Shown here piece after piece: positions 1 to 9,900 of a stretch of DNA of 64,000 bases. The DNA lies in contig NC_085140.1 of NCBI RefSeq assembly GCF_024139115.2, positions 423,410,283-423,474,282 of the forward strand, in the 5' to 3' direction. A model generated the notes under the pieces. It had not been told where the DNA came from and ran no database searches. It was given only the letters and a program-made list of their open reading frames with translations. Source of the DNA: Armigeres subalbatus (lineage: Eukaryota; Arthropoda; Insecta; Diptera; Culicidae). The position numbers and the translations under genes are program-made. Within the stretch, counting starts at the first letter, position 1, and each line of letters opens with the position of its first letter.

Positions 1-14
1 CTATTCAAGCCACG

Positions 15-424
15 ATGAAGGTGCATAAATCGATGAATATACACACCAAACAGTTGCATAATCATCAATTAATCAAAATGTTATCTTTTATTTTCAGTTT
101 ATTGTTGCCATAATCGCAATCACTTTTGTCATTTGCACCAACGCATCTCCCGCTCCATTGATTCAAGATGTAGTGACCTACTCCAACCCATGGCCGCTGA
201 AGACCAGCACGGTTTGGCCAGCGTACGGTGGATTATACGGGATCCCAGATTATGCCTACGGAAAAGTTTCCTACCCGAGTGTTTATGGAAGCTGGCCAAC
301 CTACGGAAAGAACTGGGGATATTCTTCCCCGGTAGTCGCTGTTGGTGCCAAGGTTGTGGGCAACGGCCTGTGGAACTATGGTGGCTACGGATACGGACTG
401 GGGCATAACAAGTACTGGCTGTGA
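15..424 (+). CDS. Trp/Tyr/Gly-rich secreted cuticular-like protein, paralog 1 (two exons)
   Basis: Coding exons are 15-20 (Met-Lys only) and 98-424, separated by a 77-bp intron (21-97) that begins GT and ends in a pyrimidine-rich TTTTCAG. The product is about 110 residues. A hydrophobic signal peptide (MKFIVAIIAITFVICTNA) is followed by a mature part rich in Tyr, Trp, Gly, Pro and Val, with repeated short motifs such as WPAYGG, YGSWP and YGKNWGY. It closely matches the minus-strand gene at 8774-9185, apart from a short gap in the middle. The exon plan is the common one for insect cuticle genes. A structural role in the cuticle is inferred from composition; no chitin-binding R&R domain is visible. 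The promoter lies largely outside the window. Confidence 0.8.
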
Positions 425-439
425 ATACAATAATGCGAA

Positions 440-445
440 AATAAA
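440..445 (+). terminator. poly(A) signal AATAAA of the 15-424 gene
   Basis: AATAAA lies 16 bp after the stop codon of the first cuticular-like gene. Confidence 0.55.
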
Positions 446-993
446 TATGATGCAAATTTCTATGAGCTGTTTTTATTCGATTCAGGAAAGGCCATCGTAT
501 TGAAAAAAAAATTGAATGTCAGTAGACTATTGGAAGATAGTCGGAAGATAGTCGATATATGATTTTACAACCAACCAGCGGAGAATCTAGCAAATTCGCA
601 TATGCCCAGTTCTTATACAGATTTTGGTAGGTTCTTGTACAGAATTGTAAGAAAATCAATCTAACATCTCCTGGTTGGGTGTACCTCTCTATCTCAGCGC
701 TGAACTACCAGTATTGGCATATTTGTCCCATTTGGGTTTTCATCACTTATGAGCTGACTCCACTGACGGTTTCATATAATTCGTTTTTCTAAATAGCATG
801 ATAAAATAAGTCTTCTTTTTAGAGAGAAATGACGAAATATACCTTAACTTGTCCCATATTGTTTGAGCCCACATTAAAACGTCTCATTATAAAATTTCAT
901 ATCCCGATTGCATAAACATGAATAAGGCAGTTCAATCAAAGTTAATTGCCTATTTCCGGGGATTAAACCACCCGACTTGGACGTTAATTTACA
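446..993. other. intergenic DNA without a recognised feature
   Basis: AT-rich sequence. No coding motif, clear repeat structure or RNA gene was recognised. Confidence 0.5.
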
Positions 994-1054
994 ATGTTAT
1001 GGAAACTCATATGTGAATATGTACGTTATGTGGAAGATATTGATATGAAAAATG

Positions 1055-1444
1055 TATTGACGATTAAAGGTTGCATGAAGAAGAAGAAGTCGAAGGATGA
1101 TATCTGAAAAATATTGCACGGAGAAGCATACGGGAATATTTTTAAAACTCTTCTCAAAAATTCTAGGAGTAATTTAATTAAAAACGGTTAGCAGCACGGG
1201 CTTGGACTTTCCTTCTACTGCCTAATAAACGCAATTTTTCGATTTTAAATTTTATTTTATGATATCATACTTGATACACAGTATAAGAAAAGTCCAACCC
1301 CGTACTGCATTCCGTTTTTAATTAAATTGCTTCTAGAATTTTTGAGAAGAGTTTGAAAAAAATTTCCGTATGCTTCCCCGTGCAATATTTTTCTAATATC
1401 ATCCTTCGACTTCTTCTTCTTCATGCAACCTTTAATTGCCAATT
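1055..1444. mobile_element. foldback (long inverted repeat) element, copy 1
   Basis: About 390 bp with two inverted arms of roughly 170 bp. The ends share TTGCATGAAGAAGAAG and the inner part shares CTTCTCAAAAATTCTAG. A second copy of the family is at 7727-8110. It interrupts the left arm of the inverted duplication, and the uninterrupted right arm shows the empty site. Exact ends are uncertain by a few bases because the target itself contains ATTGG. No coding capacity, so it would be non-autonomous. Confidence 0.7.
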
Positions 1445-1458
1445 GGAGGTAACCACTT

Positions 1459-1534
1459 TCCCTTCGATGGGACTCGAACCCATGACCCTACAGTACGCTA
1501 GACTGGTGCTTTTAACCAACTAAGCTACGAAGGA
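1459..1534 (-). tRNA. tRNA-like sequence (left arm), probably a SINE or pseudo-tRNA
   Basis: Reverse complement of the sequence at 1794-1868 with one extra A in the D-arm region. Both internal promoter boxes are kept: box A TAGCTTAGTTGG and box B GGTTCGAGTCCC. It folds into a cloverleaf with loop CTAGCGT (anticodon AGC). Lying in an inverted duplicated repeat, it is more likely mobile tRNA-derived sequence than a working gene. Confidence 0.4.
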
Positions 1535-1793
1535 CCTCCGTCGGCCTTCGCAACCTAGCGGCTACTGAACGAGCTCGAGATTCCCAAATTGGACGCATAG
1601 TCAAATCACTCGCAATCCATTTCTCAAGCCAATACTTCCACATGTGTATTGTACACGTCCACATTAGAGGAGCGTGAGTATTTAGAATGTCTGGCGGCTA
1701 TACACATTCTTCATCAGCAACGGTACTGATCAAGTGAGGTTGTGTAAGCATTTGCCAGTCGGTCGGTCGCTAGGTTGCGAAGGCCGACGGAGG

Positions 1794-1868
1794 TCCTTCG
1801 TAGCTTAGTTGGTTAAAGCACCAGTCTAGCGTACTGTAGGGTCATGGGTTCGAGTCCCATCGAAGGGA
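1794..1868 (+). tRNA. tRNA-like sequence (right arm), probably a SINE or pseudo-tRNA
   Basis: 75 bp with a 7-bp acceptor stem (TCCTTCG against CGAAGGG, one wobble pair), D-stem GCTT/AAGC, anticodon stem with loop CTAGCGT (anticodon AGC) and a perfect T-arm ATGGG-TTCGAGT-CCCAT. One pair at the base of the anticodon stem is mismatched. Box A and box B match the RNA polymerase III consensus. It does not begin like a usual eukaryotic tRNA-Ala, so a tRNA-derived repeat is the safer reading. Confidence 0.42.
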
Positions 1869-1947
1869 AAGTGGTTACCTCCAATACATTTTTCAAATCA
1901 ATATCTTCCACATAACGTACATATTCACATATGAGTTTCCATAACAT

Positions 1948-2359
1948 GAATAAGGCACCCTGAATTTCTCGATGATAATCCATAAAGAATGACCAAAAAA
2001 GATAACCGTCGTCGGGGGTGACAATGGGTAACTGTTTCAACTACATAGAATGCTTGTAGAATAGATTTAATGTATCTGAGGATAAGAAAACTTAATTATA
2101 AGAGACCTTTTTGAACGATTTTGTCATCCGATAAGAATCTGCAATGCTTTTTCGGAGACGTGTAGAGGCCGTAAGTGCAGCAAGTGGCAGCTCGATCGAT
2201 GATCAGCATAGTTTTAGACTCTCGGAAACATTACCCTTTTAAATTAATGAAAAATAAAATAAACAAAAAATTTAGAGATTTCTTTAAATTTTTATATTGG
2301 TCAAAACCCATATATTATCACTCAAATGAGATCACATCACATATTGGGTCTACAGTAAG
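1948..2359. other. intergenic DNA without a recognised feature
   Basis: AT-rich. Nothing recognised beyond short reading frames with no family motif. Confidence 0.45.
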
Positions 2360-2750
2360 TTAGCGAGCAAAATCGTAGGATTGTCAATCCAAACGTGGCG
2401 AGTTCGATTCTCGGTCCGGCCTATGATGTTTTCGGGTGTGAACAATTCTCGATGCCCTACGCATAGTATATCCATTGTGTTTGCCATACAAGATACATAT
2501 TCATAGAATGGCAGGCATAGAAAAGCTTTCAGTATATAGGGGCCCGGTCAAGACAATTTTCGGATTGGCAATTGTCTCGATTTCCCTGGGCATAAAAGTA
2601 TCATCGTGTTAGCCTCATGATATACGAATGCAAAAATGATAACCTGGCTTAGAAACCTCGCAGTTAATAACTGTGGAAGTGCTCAATTAACACTAAGCTG
2701 TGAGGCGGCTCTGTTCCAGTGTGGGGATGTAATGCCAATAAGAAGAAGAA
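2360..2750 (+). mobile_element. tRNA-derived SINE sequences (tRNA-like head plus Feilai-like body)
   Basis: A tRNA-like head at about 2365-2425 has the stem GGATTGTCAATCC and a B-box-like GAGTTCGATTC. From about 2541 the sequence follows the body of the mosquito Feilai SINE family as I remember it (the GGGCATAAAAGTATCATCG region, then the AATGCCAATAAGAAGAAGAA tail at the right end). The short A-rich triplet tail is typical of that family. Head and body may come from two different SINEs. Confidence 0.6.
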
Positions 2751-2967
2751 TATAGAGGGATAACCCCAGCGCCGGACACCTCCCAATACCGGACACTTCT
2801 AAAAAAGGCACTTGCAGAGATCCCTCCACCACCTTTTTTTTGTTTGTTGGGGGATTAGAACTACTGCGTCCATTAATTAGAACTATTGTAGTATATCCCT
2901 GTTTTATGTACGTGTCGTTTATTACTGACCACAACTTAGTATATGGTCAGTCATATGCCACGACACG

Positions 2968-4023
2968 TTACCAACCCGGAATGATGTGATTTATAAAACC
3001 AATCACTTTCCCTGGATGAGCAGACCAAATCTCTCTGGGCTGTATGCAGCCGCTATCGAGAAATTTCGATCTGCGTCTATGTAGTGCACTACAACTGCAA
3101 AGCAGATGTTCCGATGTTTCGCTTTCAATATTACAAAAGCGACAGATATCATTCTGAACTTGTCCAATGTTTTTCAAATGATATCTGCACGGACAGTGCC
3201 CAGTTACTAGACCAGTATATGTGCAAAGAGCTCGTTTGTTCAGCTCTAAGAGCTTTTTAGTAACAATTGCATTTGGAACAATAAATCTTTTTGCCTGGTA
3301 ACACTTTGTGGCTGCCAACCAGTTGGTTATTACCCTTTGTGATTCCCAACTTTTAAGTTCCATTTTAATTGCACTGTTCGATACACCACAAAATGGTTCA
3401 GGGGCAACAAGCTGCAAGTTGGAGCCCTGCTTTGCGAGATGGTCTGCTATTTCATTCCCTTCAATACCACAGTGTCCAGGAACCCAATACAAACATACAG
3501 AGTTTAGTTGACACAGGAGCCGCAAGGCGAGAATACATTCCCAGACAATTCTTGATGTGCATTTAAAGGAACTCAATGCTTTTAGTGCAGCTTGGCTGTC
3601 AGAAAAAATGCAGATATTTGCATGTCTATATTTTCTTCTCAAGCAAACATATACACACTCTATAATTGCAAAAATTTCTGCTTGAAATACAGTTGGGCAG
3701 TTTTCGTACCGATTTTTGAGCCGTCAGTGAAAAATACAATTGAACCTTGACGAACTATAGGACCACCGGCATCCCAATCCATACGCGTCGTTGCGTATAG
3801 GGAATATAGGGAATAGCATATAGGGAATGTCGTAGTTGTCCTCCGCATTCATCCAATCTCCGATCATGTTCAACACCGGTCCTCTTTTAAAATGTTGTAG
3901 AATGCTCAAGTGACCTCCGATAAGGTCTCCTGGTAGAACATTCATGGATCTTTTAAGCCTCAGCGCAGTTCTCCGCATCCAGTTGTACGTGCTCATGCAA
4001 CGGTAGCAGATTTAGGATTGCCT
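2968..4023 (-). pseudogene. RNase H and C-terminal zinc knuckle of the LOA-like element
   Basis: The RNase H core is spread over shifted frames. A first acidic motif (FFTDGS, about 3730) and a second (AEIFAI, about 3680) precede FSDSQAAL (about 3600) and YWVPGHCGIEGNEIADHLAK (about 3470). A CCHC-type knuckle (CRFCNIESETSEHLLC) follows near 3100, before the stop at 2968. The longest uninterrupted stretch is 224 codons (3642-2968); upstream pieces to 3996 are in other frames. It would remove RNA from the RNA:DNA hybrid during target-primed reverse transcription. Inactive here. Confidence 0.75.
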
Positions 4024-4026
4024 CTA

Positions 4027-4448
4027 CTGCCCATATTCGCATAAGCGTCCCATGTCAGTTTTCTTCAACTTGAGAAATATGCCATTGAATTTTTCAAACT
4101 CGTTTTACATGAAGAAATTAAAAAAAATCTGATAAATCGATAAAACCGGCAATCTTTCTAAAAATGTGGCATGATATTCTTTATTTGTATACATTGCTAT
4201 GGAACTTTTAAATGGACCATAATTACATTGATGTTTTGTGCGAAAGTGTATCAAAATGTGGAATGTGACTGTTATGCGAATAAATAGCAAGATGGGACAA
4301 CACAAATGGGTTTTGATTTTTAAATTTCTAGAACAAAGCCTATTATTTTAACAGTTTTTTTTAAAGATAAGTTCATTTTAAGATTATTTCTGAAAGAAAA
4401 TTAAAATCGTTAAAAATCGACATGGGACTCTTATGCGAATCGCGGCAG
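4027..4448. mobile_element. 422-bp MITE with CTGCC...GGCAG ends, copy 1
   Basis: Terminal inverted repeats begin CTGCCCATATTCGCATAAGC and end with the inverse form. It is flanked by the 4-bp repeat TCTA (4023-4026 and 4449-4452). Removing the element and one TCTA restores an open reading frame across the junction in the interrupted reverse transcriptase, which proves the insertion and the duplication size. A same-length copy is at 20108-20529 and a 76-bp relative at 61911-61986. No coding capacity. Confidence 0.88.
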
Positions 4449-4452
4449 TCTA

Positions 4453-5748
4453 GTGCTTTCGATGGAGTGCTGCGCATCGCTCCCGTAATAGCAATACATC
4501 CAAGTCGTTGAAGTTTTGCTAGTTTTGATGCTGCAGTGGCCTCCTTGGTTTTTGGCCACCACACTAGCGAAGCATACGTTACTTTTGGTCTTATAATGGA
4601 AGTAAATATCCACATAATCATTTTTGGTTTAAGACCCCATTTTCTCCCTACGGTACTGGAGCACACCCAAAACGCACTGATTGACTTATTTATCGTAGCG
4701 TCCAAGTGTTTATTCCAATTCAGTTTGGCATCTAAAATCACTCCTAAGAATTTTACCTCTTTACTGAATGGAATTATCTTTTCCTCAATTTTGAGAGGTT
4801 TCAAGTTATATTTCCTTCTTTTAGTAAAAGGAACTATAGTGATCTTTGAAGGATTAATGCTTAGACCCTCTTCCATGCACCACAAATATGTGAACATCAG
4901 AGCCTGCTGCATTCTCTCCGCAACTACGTTATCAAACTTTCCTCTTACTATGATGACAATATCATCTGCAAAGCTTACAACTTCGAAACCTTTAGCTTCC
5001 AAGCTTCTTACAAGATCGTCAACTACTAACGACCACAAAAGTGGTGAAAGCACTCCTCCCTGTGGGCAGCCTTTTGCTGCCCTCACGGTTATAGACGATC
5101 CCCCGAGCTCTGAAGTGATTTCTCTTTCTGCAAGCATAGTATGAATCCAGTTTATAATACTTTTGTTATACTTCCTTTTCTTCCTGTAGTCATCGACGAG
5201 TATGAAGTGTTGTCAAAAGCTCCTTCAATATCAAGGAAAGAGCAAAGAGCTATTTCTTTTATTGAAAGAGATTTCTCAATTTTATTTACAAGCGTGTGAA
5301 GAGCTGTAACCGTAGATTTGTTAGCTTGATAAGCAAATTGGTATTTAGAAACAGGAAATTCCTGCATGTATTTCGAATTAACATAATCTTTTAAAACTTT
5401 CTCCATTGTTTTCAACAAAACTGATAAAAGGCTAATGGGTCTGAAAGACTTTGGGTTCATTTTGTCTCGTTTGCCAGTTTTAGGTATAAACACTACTTTA
5501 ACCAATCTCCATTTAGATGGAATGAAGTTTAACCTTAAACTTGCTTTAAAAATCTTCATAAGGGACGGAATCAGAACTGCTTCTCCGTTTTGAAGCAATG
5601 CTGGAATTATACCGTCCACACCTGCAGATTTAAAAGGTTGGAAAGATCTTACCGCGTTTTCAACTCTGGATTTTGTGACAATTTCATCAGCTATATCTTG
5701 GCTATTACTTTCTGATCTGGGTTCACTAATATAGTGTTCCCAGAGCAT
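4453..5748 (-). pseudogene. reverse transcriptase of the LOA-like element, frameshifted
   Basis: Two overlapping pieces, 5748-5152 and 5137-4453, carry the finger and palm motifs in order: FRPISLLS, FLDIEGAFDNTSY, KGCPQGGVLSPLLW, the catalytic SFADDIVI, and FLGVILDAKLNW. The frame is lost near 5155-5200 and at the junction with the endonuclease piece near 5700-5750. The C-terminal end is cut by the MITE at 4027-4448. The polymerase residues are still present, so decay is by indels rather than loss of the active site. Confidence 0.8.
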
Positions 5749-6971
5749 CCTTCAATTCCAGTATAACCACCATCACATCTGTCTGATTCAGGAAAGTGAG
5801 TTTCCATCATTAGACCTAGAGTTTCAATTGGGCTTTTCGTCAACTCTCCATCGTTACGTTTAAGATTGCCAAGATTAATAGTGTGGTTTTTTGCAAGAGT
5901 TTTCTGTAATCTTGCGACTGTGGGAGTGTTGTTGATGCTTTCACACGTTTTAACCCAAGATTTCCTCTTGGATTTCCGAATTTCAATATTATATTCAGTG
6001 AGGGCTTTTCTATATCGTGCCCAATCTGAGGTGCGTTTTGCCCTGTTGAACAACTTACGAGCTGTTTTCCTAAGGCGTTGCAGTTTAGCATTCCACCATG
6101 GCACGTCCCTGTTTGAAGACGAGCGCTTGATAGGACAGCTATTATGATATGCATACAGAATCACTTCATTCAGTTTTTGCGAATATGATTCAAGCTGTTG
6201 CATTGACCCAAGGATATCAGATTTCAATAGTTTTGCATACTGATCCCAGTTTGTATTTTTTGGATCACGAAATGTTGTTGGCGCTAATTCGCCTCCACCC
6301 CATTGAAAAATTATGTGTTTATGATCAGAAAGCGAAATTTCATCTGAGACTTGCCAATTCTGAATTTTCTCTGTAATTGCAGAGTTGCATAATGTCAAAT
6401 CTAAAACTTCTTCTCTGATTGCATTAGAAAAAGTTGGTTTACTGCCTGTGTTGCATATATCAATATTACTAGATGACAGATACTCTAAAAGACACTCACC
6501 TCGTGTATTGATGTCGGTGCTTCCCCATACAGTGTGATGAGCGTTGGCGTCGCAAGCGATGATGAAGGACTTCTTGATTCCTCGACAGTAGTTGACAAAA
6601 GAAGCGATTTCAGGAGGTGGAACCACAGGAACATCACCAGGGGAGTAAGCAGAAGCCACTACGACGTCCATGCTCCCTCTGGTGGTTGGTACCTCGACCA
6701 TGACCGCAACAATGTCTCGTTTAATAAATTCTGTAAGAGGATAGCATTTCATTGTTCTGTTAACGAGAACCGCAGTTCTGGGAGAACTCTGATTTTCGTC
6801 ATAGAATAACTTACACGTATGAGTTTTAATACCAAGTATTTTTCCTTTATTAGACCATGGCTCTTGTATTAGAGCCATATCCAACTCTTCTTTCATGAAT
6901 CTCCGACACAGTACGGCTGAAGCGCCTTTAGCATGGTGGAGATTCACTTGCAAAAACTTAATTGGTTTCAT
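5691..6971 (-). pseudogene. AP-type endonuclease at the start of LOA-like ORF2
   Basis: ORF2 most likely starts at the ATG at 6971, which overlaps the ORF1 stop in the string ATGAAACCAATTAA (6971-6958). Endonuclease motifs follow: FLQVNLHHAK, ALIQEPWSNKG, the ACDANAHHTVWGS block and SLSDHKHI, which together form the catalytic set of APE-like retrotransposon nucleases. The open frame also runs upstream of this ATG (to 7307), but that part reads as ORF1 sequence in another frame. The frame ends at 5691, where the RT piece continues in a shifted frame. Confidence 0.78.
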
Positions 6972-7195
6972 TTCTAACGGCTGCCAGCTCCTGGTGACCT
7001 TTTGGGGGAGCGCTAAACCCGTCCTGTCCTTTTTTGTTGTCTGTCGATTGTTGACAGTCTTCTTTTTCTCCATCAGCTTTCGGGGATCCATCAGAACTTT
7101 TTGAAGAGACCTCCGCTTTGGCTCCACTCGGTCCTTCTTTTGGATCGCTAGCAAGATTGTTCCTGATGACACGGTTCGATTTACTATCATCACCT
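6958..7195 (-). pseudogene. C-terminal tail of LOA-like ORF1 (gag)
   Basis: A hydrophilic, Ser/Lys/Asp-rich frame ends in TAA at 6958 and overlaps the ORF2 start by 14 bp. No zinc knuckle remains. The left part of ORF1 is missing because the copy is 5'-truncated. Confidence 0.5.
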
Positions 7196-7726
7196 TATGT
7201 AGTACAAAAAAAGATATTGAAAAGTCTACCTGCATGGAATTTTTGATCCTCATGTTGTAAATTTTGTACGAAATTTGAAATTGAACAAAAATGTCAAAAA
7301 TTTTCATGTTTCGCCTTATTTTAGAAGGTTTGAATCAACTATGATATATTTGTTAGATATATAATGTGTCTATGTTGCAAAATCAATTTCTGTATCTGGT
7401 AGCTGTCCCCCGGATCCGGACAGTGAGTTTTTTCATGTGATCAAATAGCCATTCTTTGCACCAGTTTTGCTAAACTTACCTCAATTCATTGTTATTCCTT
7501 TCTAGGGTATCAGAAAGTCACAAAAATAAGCAGAAACAAAAATTGAAGATGTCATTGAATATGAAAGGAATTTTTAATAGATTGTAAGAAATTGAGCTGG
7601 ACTGTCAAATAAGCTCTCCTAACACGTGTTAATATCTACAACTTGAAGCAAGTGAAAAATATTACTATTCTAAATTATGTCTTTAATCATGGAATAGGAA
7701 CTTTGTCATATTTGGACATGATGCAA
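7196..7726. other. AT-rich spacer between the LOA-like copy and a foldback element
   Basis: No recognised gene. CCGGATCCGGACAG near 7410 resembles the CCGGACA motifs near 2775 and 8115. Confidence 0.4.
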
Positions 7727-8110
7727 TTGGCGCTTTGATGTTGCATGAAGGAGAAAAAGCAGAAAGATGATAATCAAAAAAAATCTCAACGGGAAACCAT
7801 ACGAAGAAGTTTTTAAAACTCTTCTCAAAAATTCTAAAAGCAATTTAATAAAACGGTAAGCAGTACGGGGTTGGACTTTTCTTTTACTGTGTATTAAGTG
7901 TAATATCACAAAATAAAATTTCAAAAGTAATATTGTGTTTATTATACAGTAGAAGAAAAGTCCAACCCCGTACTGCTTACCGTTTTTAATTAAATTGCTT
8001 CTAGAATTTTTGAGAAGAGTTTTAAAAGCTTCGTCGTATGGTTTCCCGTGGAGATTTTTTCGATTATCATCTTTATGCTTCTTCTTCTTCATGCAACATC
8101 AAAGCGCCAA
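7727..8110. mobile_element. foldback element, copy 2 (relative of 1055-1444)
   Basis: Ends TTGGCGCTTTGATGTTGCAT and its inverse. The arms, of about 180 bp, contain the same CTTCTCAAAAATTCTA and TCCAACCCCGTACTGC blocks as copy 1, arranged head to head. Reading frames inside are only the two arms read through. No target duplication is obvious. Confidence 0.75.
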
Positions 8111-8373
8111 TAGTGTCCGGTACTCGGGAGCACTTTCCTGAACCGTGAAAATTTTCACCAAAATTCATCATTAAAATACATCGTCCAAAAACGTGTTCAA
8201 ATGATTAAATATAATTTGTATGAATCATCAATGATCATATTTTGTGTCCATGGTATGCAAGTAAACATAATCCGGATAATTTGAGAGTTTTTCCTTAGAT
8301 GGGTTATGTATCCGGCACTGGGGGATCTCCCCCTAACTGTGGAAATGCTATATAAAAACAAAACCAAGTTAAG
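8111..8373. other. intergenic DNA
   Basis: No recognised gene. Contains the possible right terminal repeat near 8311-8324. Confidence 0.4.
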
Positions 8374-8480
8374 GGGCCCTCCTTAGTCGTGCGGTTAAAT
8401 GCGCGGCTACAAAGCAAGACCATGATGAGGGTGGTTGGGCTCAATTCCTGGTGATTTTGGATTGGAAATATTCCTAATTT
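8374..8480 (+). mobile_element. Feilai-like SINE head (tRNA-related part)
   Basis: GGGGCCCTCCTTAGTCGTGC followed by the CGCGGCTACAAAGCAAGACC block and a degraded B box (GGGCTCAATTCC) match the tRNA-related head of the Aedes Feilai SINE as recalled. The body after about 8480 is missing or unrecognisable, so this is a 3'-truncated copy. Confidence 0.6.
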
Positions 8481-8739
8481 GGCCAATATCTCGCATATCT
8501 TCAAAAGTAAAGCAATTTTTGGGGGTTTTATTAGCTCGAACATGAGATATATCCCTTATAATAAAATACTAAGGCGGCCAAAACCGGTACACTTCCCCTA
8601 TTGTATTTGGTGCAACACATTATGTGAGATTATACGAGTTTACGTTGCCTGGGTAGCCATATTAAGCCCCAACTAACATCAAACACACCACAGAATTCAG
8701 TAAACAAAAAAGTAAAGTAAGCAGCGTTATTGTCTATTT

Positions 8740-8752
8740 ATTATTTATCGAA
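8740..8752 (-). terminator. poly(A) signal region of the 8774-9185 gene
   Basis: On the minus strand ATAAATAATAAATA lies about 25-35 bp after the stop, containing AATAAA. Confidence 0.5.
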
Positions 8753-8773
8753 AACCGCTTGTTACGATATTGA

Positions 8774-9185
8774 TTACCAGTACTTGTTATATCCCAGTCC
8801 GTATCCGTAGCCACCATAGTTCCACAGGCCATTGTCCACAACCTTGGCACCAACAGTGACAACCGGTGCGGAGTATCCCCAGTTCTTTCCGTAGACAGGC
8901 CAGCTTCCGTAAACGTTCGGGTAGGCATACTTTCCGTAGGCAACATCTGGAACCACAGCAACCTTACCACCGCCGTACAATCCACCGTAGGCTGGCCAGA
9001 CCGTGCTGGTCTTCAACGGCCATGGGTTGGAGTAGGTCACCACATCCTGGACGTATGGAGCGGGAGATGCATTGGCACTGATGGCCAGAACCAGTGCAAT
9101 AATAGCCACGGCAAACTGTAAGTATTTTGGAGCTATGTTAGTTAGCGTTCTGATTATTCAAATTGGTATTCTGGATTACCTTCAT
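8774..9185 (-). CDS. Trp/Tyr/Gly-rich secreted cuticular-like protein, paralog 2 (two exons)
   Basis: Exons on the minus strand are 9185-9180 (Met-Lys) and 9115-8774, with a 64-bp intron (9179-9116, GT...AG). The product is 115 residues. The signal peptide is MKFAVAIIALVLAISANA, and the mature part begins SPAPYVQDVVTYSNPWP, almost as in the gene at 15-424. It has about six extra residues (GGKVAVVPD region) in the middle and ends YGLGYNKYW. The reading frame is undamaged and a good TATA/initiator pair lies upstream. A cuticle structural role is inferred from composition and gene style. Confidence 0.88.
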
Positions 9186-9236
9186 TGTTACCCTTTTAGA
9201 TGGAGAGACTTGTTTCACTAGTAGAACAGTTAGTTG

Positions 9237-9272
9237 ACTGATGTTAAACTTTTGATTCTGTCTGCTTTTATA
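9237..9272 (-). promoter_or_regulatory. core promoter of the 8774-9185 gene: TATA box and arthropod initiator
   Basis: TATAAAAG at 9272-9265 and TCAGT at 9241-9237 on the minus strand are about 29 bp apart, the usual spacing. This puts the transcription start near 9240, about 55 bp before the ATG. Confidence 0.75.
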
Positions 9273-9749
9273 CTGATTAACGGAATTCGATTCCGAATTT
9301 CATAAGTATCATCGACAGGCGAAAGGATTACTAACTGACGACACATTGAATGACTTTGTTTCGTTTTCGCTTTTACAGTCCAACAAAAATAATTTTATTT
9401 TCAAGATCAGTCATGCGTTATATGCCTGAAATGTGTGGCTCAAAGGCTCGCGTTCTATTTGTTGAATAATAGTTTCGCACATTCTTAAGAATAAATTAAT
9501 AAAGAATCGTTTTTATATTATGACCAACCTACTGTAAGGAGTTAAAAGCATGAACACTGATTAATCCACGTAGTGCTTATGTCCCATTCAATATACGTCT
9601 AATCTTTAAGAAGACGGTAACTTATACAATACAAATGGGCACTATCACTTTAATTGATACATTGGTACTAGACTGAACAGACAAGAAATAGTCGCACGAT
9701 TTGCTCATAATTGTCGTTTGCTAGGAAGCATTTCTACTGATGTATAGGA
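9273..9749. other. upstream DNA of the 8774-9185 gene
   Basis: No gene recognised. Probably holds regulatory sequence for the minus-strand gene, but no element was identified. Confidence 0.35.
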
Positions 9750-9900
9750 TGGAACCGACTTGTTAGCCAGCTAATTTGGAAGAAAAAACTCAACCCAGGA
9801 TCCGAGCGATAAGTTGCGTGGCTACAAAGGAAGACCATACTTAAAGAGACAGGGCTCAGGAAAAATTTTGGTTCGAAAACTATCATCATGTTAGCTGGAA
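9750..9900 (+). mobile_element. strongly degraded Feilai-like SINE head
   Basis: GCGTGGCTACAAAGGAAGACC followed by GGGCTCAGG is a diverged form of the tRNA-related block at 8374-8480. Confidence 0.35.

Larger units (their letters stand above)
994..1947. repeat. large inverted duplication carrying two tRNA-like sequences
   Basis: The left arm (994-1054 plus 1445-1560) and the right arm (1768-1947) are near-identical inverted copies of about 180 bp around a spacer of about 207 bp. Each arm contains one tRNA-like sequence. The left arm is split by a separate foldback element at about 1055-1444, which the right arm lacks, so the inverted pair existed before that insertion. Confidence 0.75.
2830..7195 (-). 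mobile_element. LOA-like non-LTR retrotransposon, 5'-truncated and decayed
   Basis: Read on the minus strand, the order is the end of ORF1 (about 7195-6958), endonuclease, reverse transcriptase and RNase H with a C-terminal CCHC knuckle (ending at 2968), then a 3' untranslated region. This order, with RNase H in ORF2, fits the LOA/I group of insect non-LTR elements. ORF1 starts abruptly near 7195, as expected for 5' truncation. At least three frameshifts and a 422-bp MITE (4027-4448) break ORF2. The 3' end near 2830 is approximate. Confidence 0.8.
2764..8324. mobile_element. possible terminal-inverted-repeat element enclosing the LOA-like copy
   Basis: CCCCAGCGCCGGA at 2764 and its near inverse (CCGGCACTGGGG) ending at about 8324 could be the two ends of one element. 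CCGGACA/TGTCCGG motifs also occur inside both edges (about 2793 and 8115). No convincing target duplication was found and no transposase is seen. Tentative. Confidence 0.3.

Noticed and set aside
1459..1868. Two functional tRNA-Ala (AGC) genes
   Set aside because: The fold and Pol III boxes are good, but the sequences lie in an inverted repeat, have a mismatch in the anticodon stem and do not resemble usual tRNA-Ala. A mobile tRNA-derived origin is more likely.
4536..5144. A 202-codon plus-strand frame opposite the LOA-like RT
   Set aside because: It is the antisense of a coding region and shows no family motif. The minus strand carries recognisable RT motifs.
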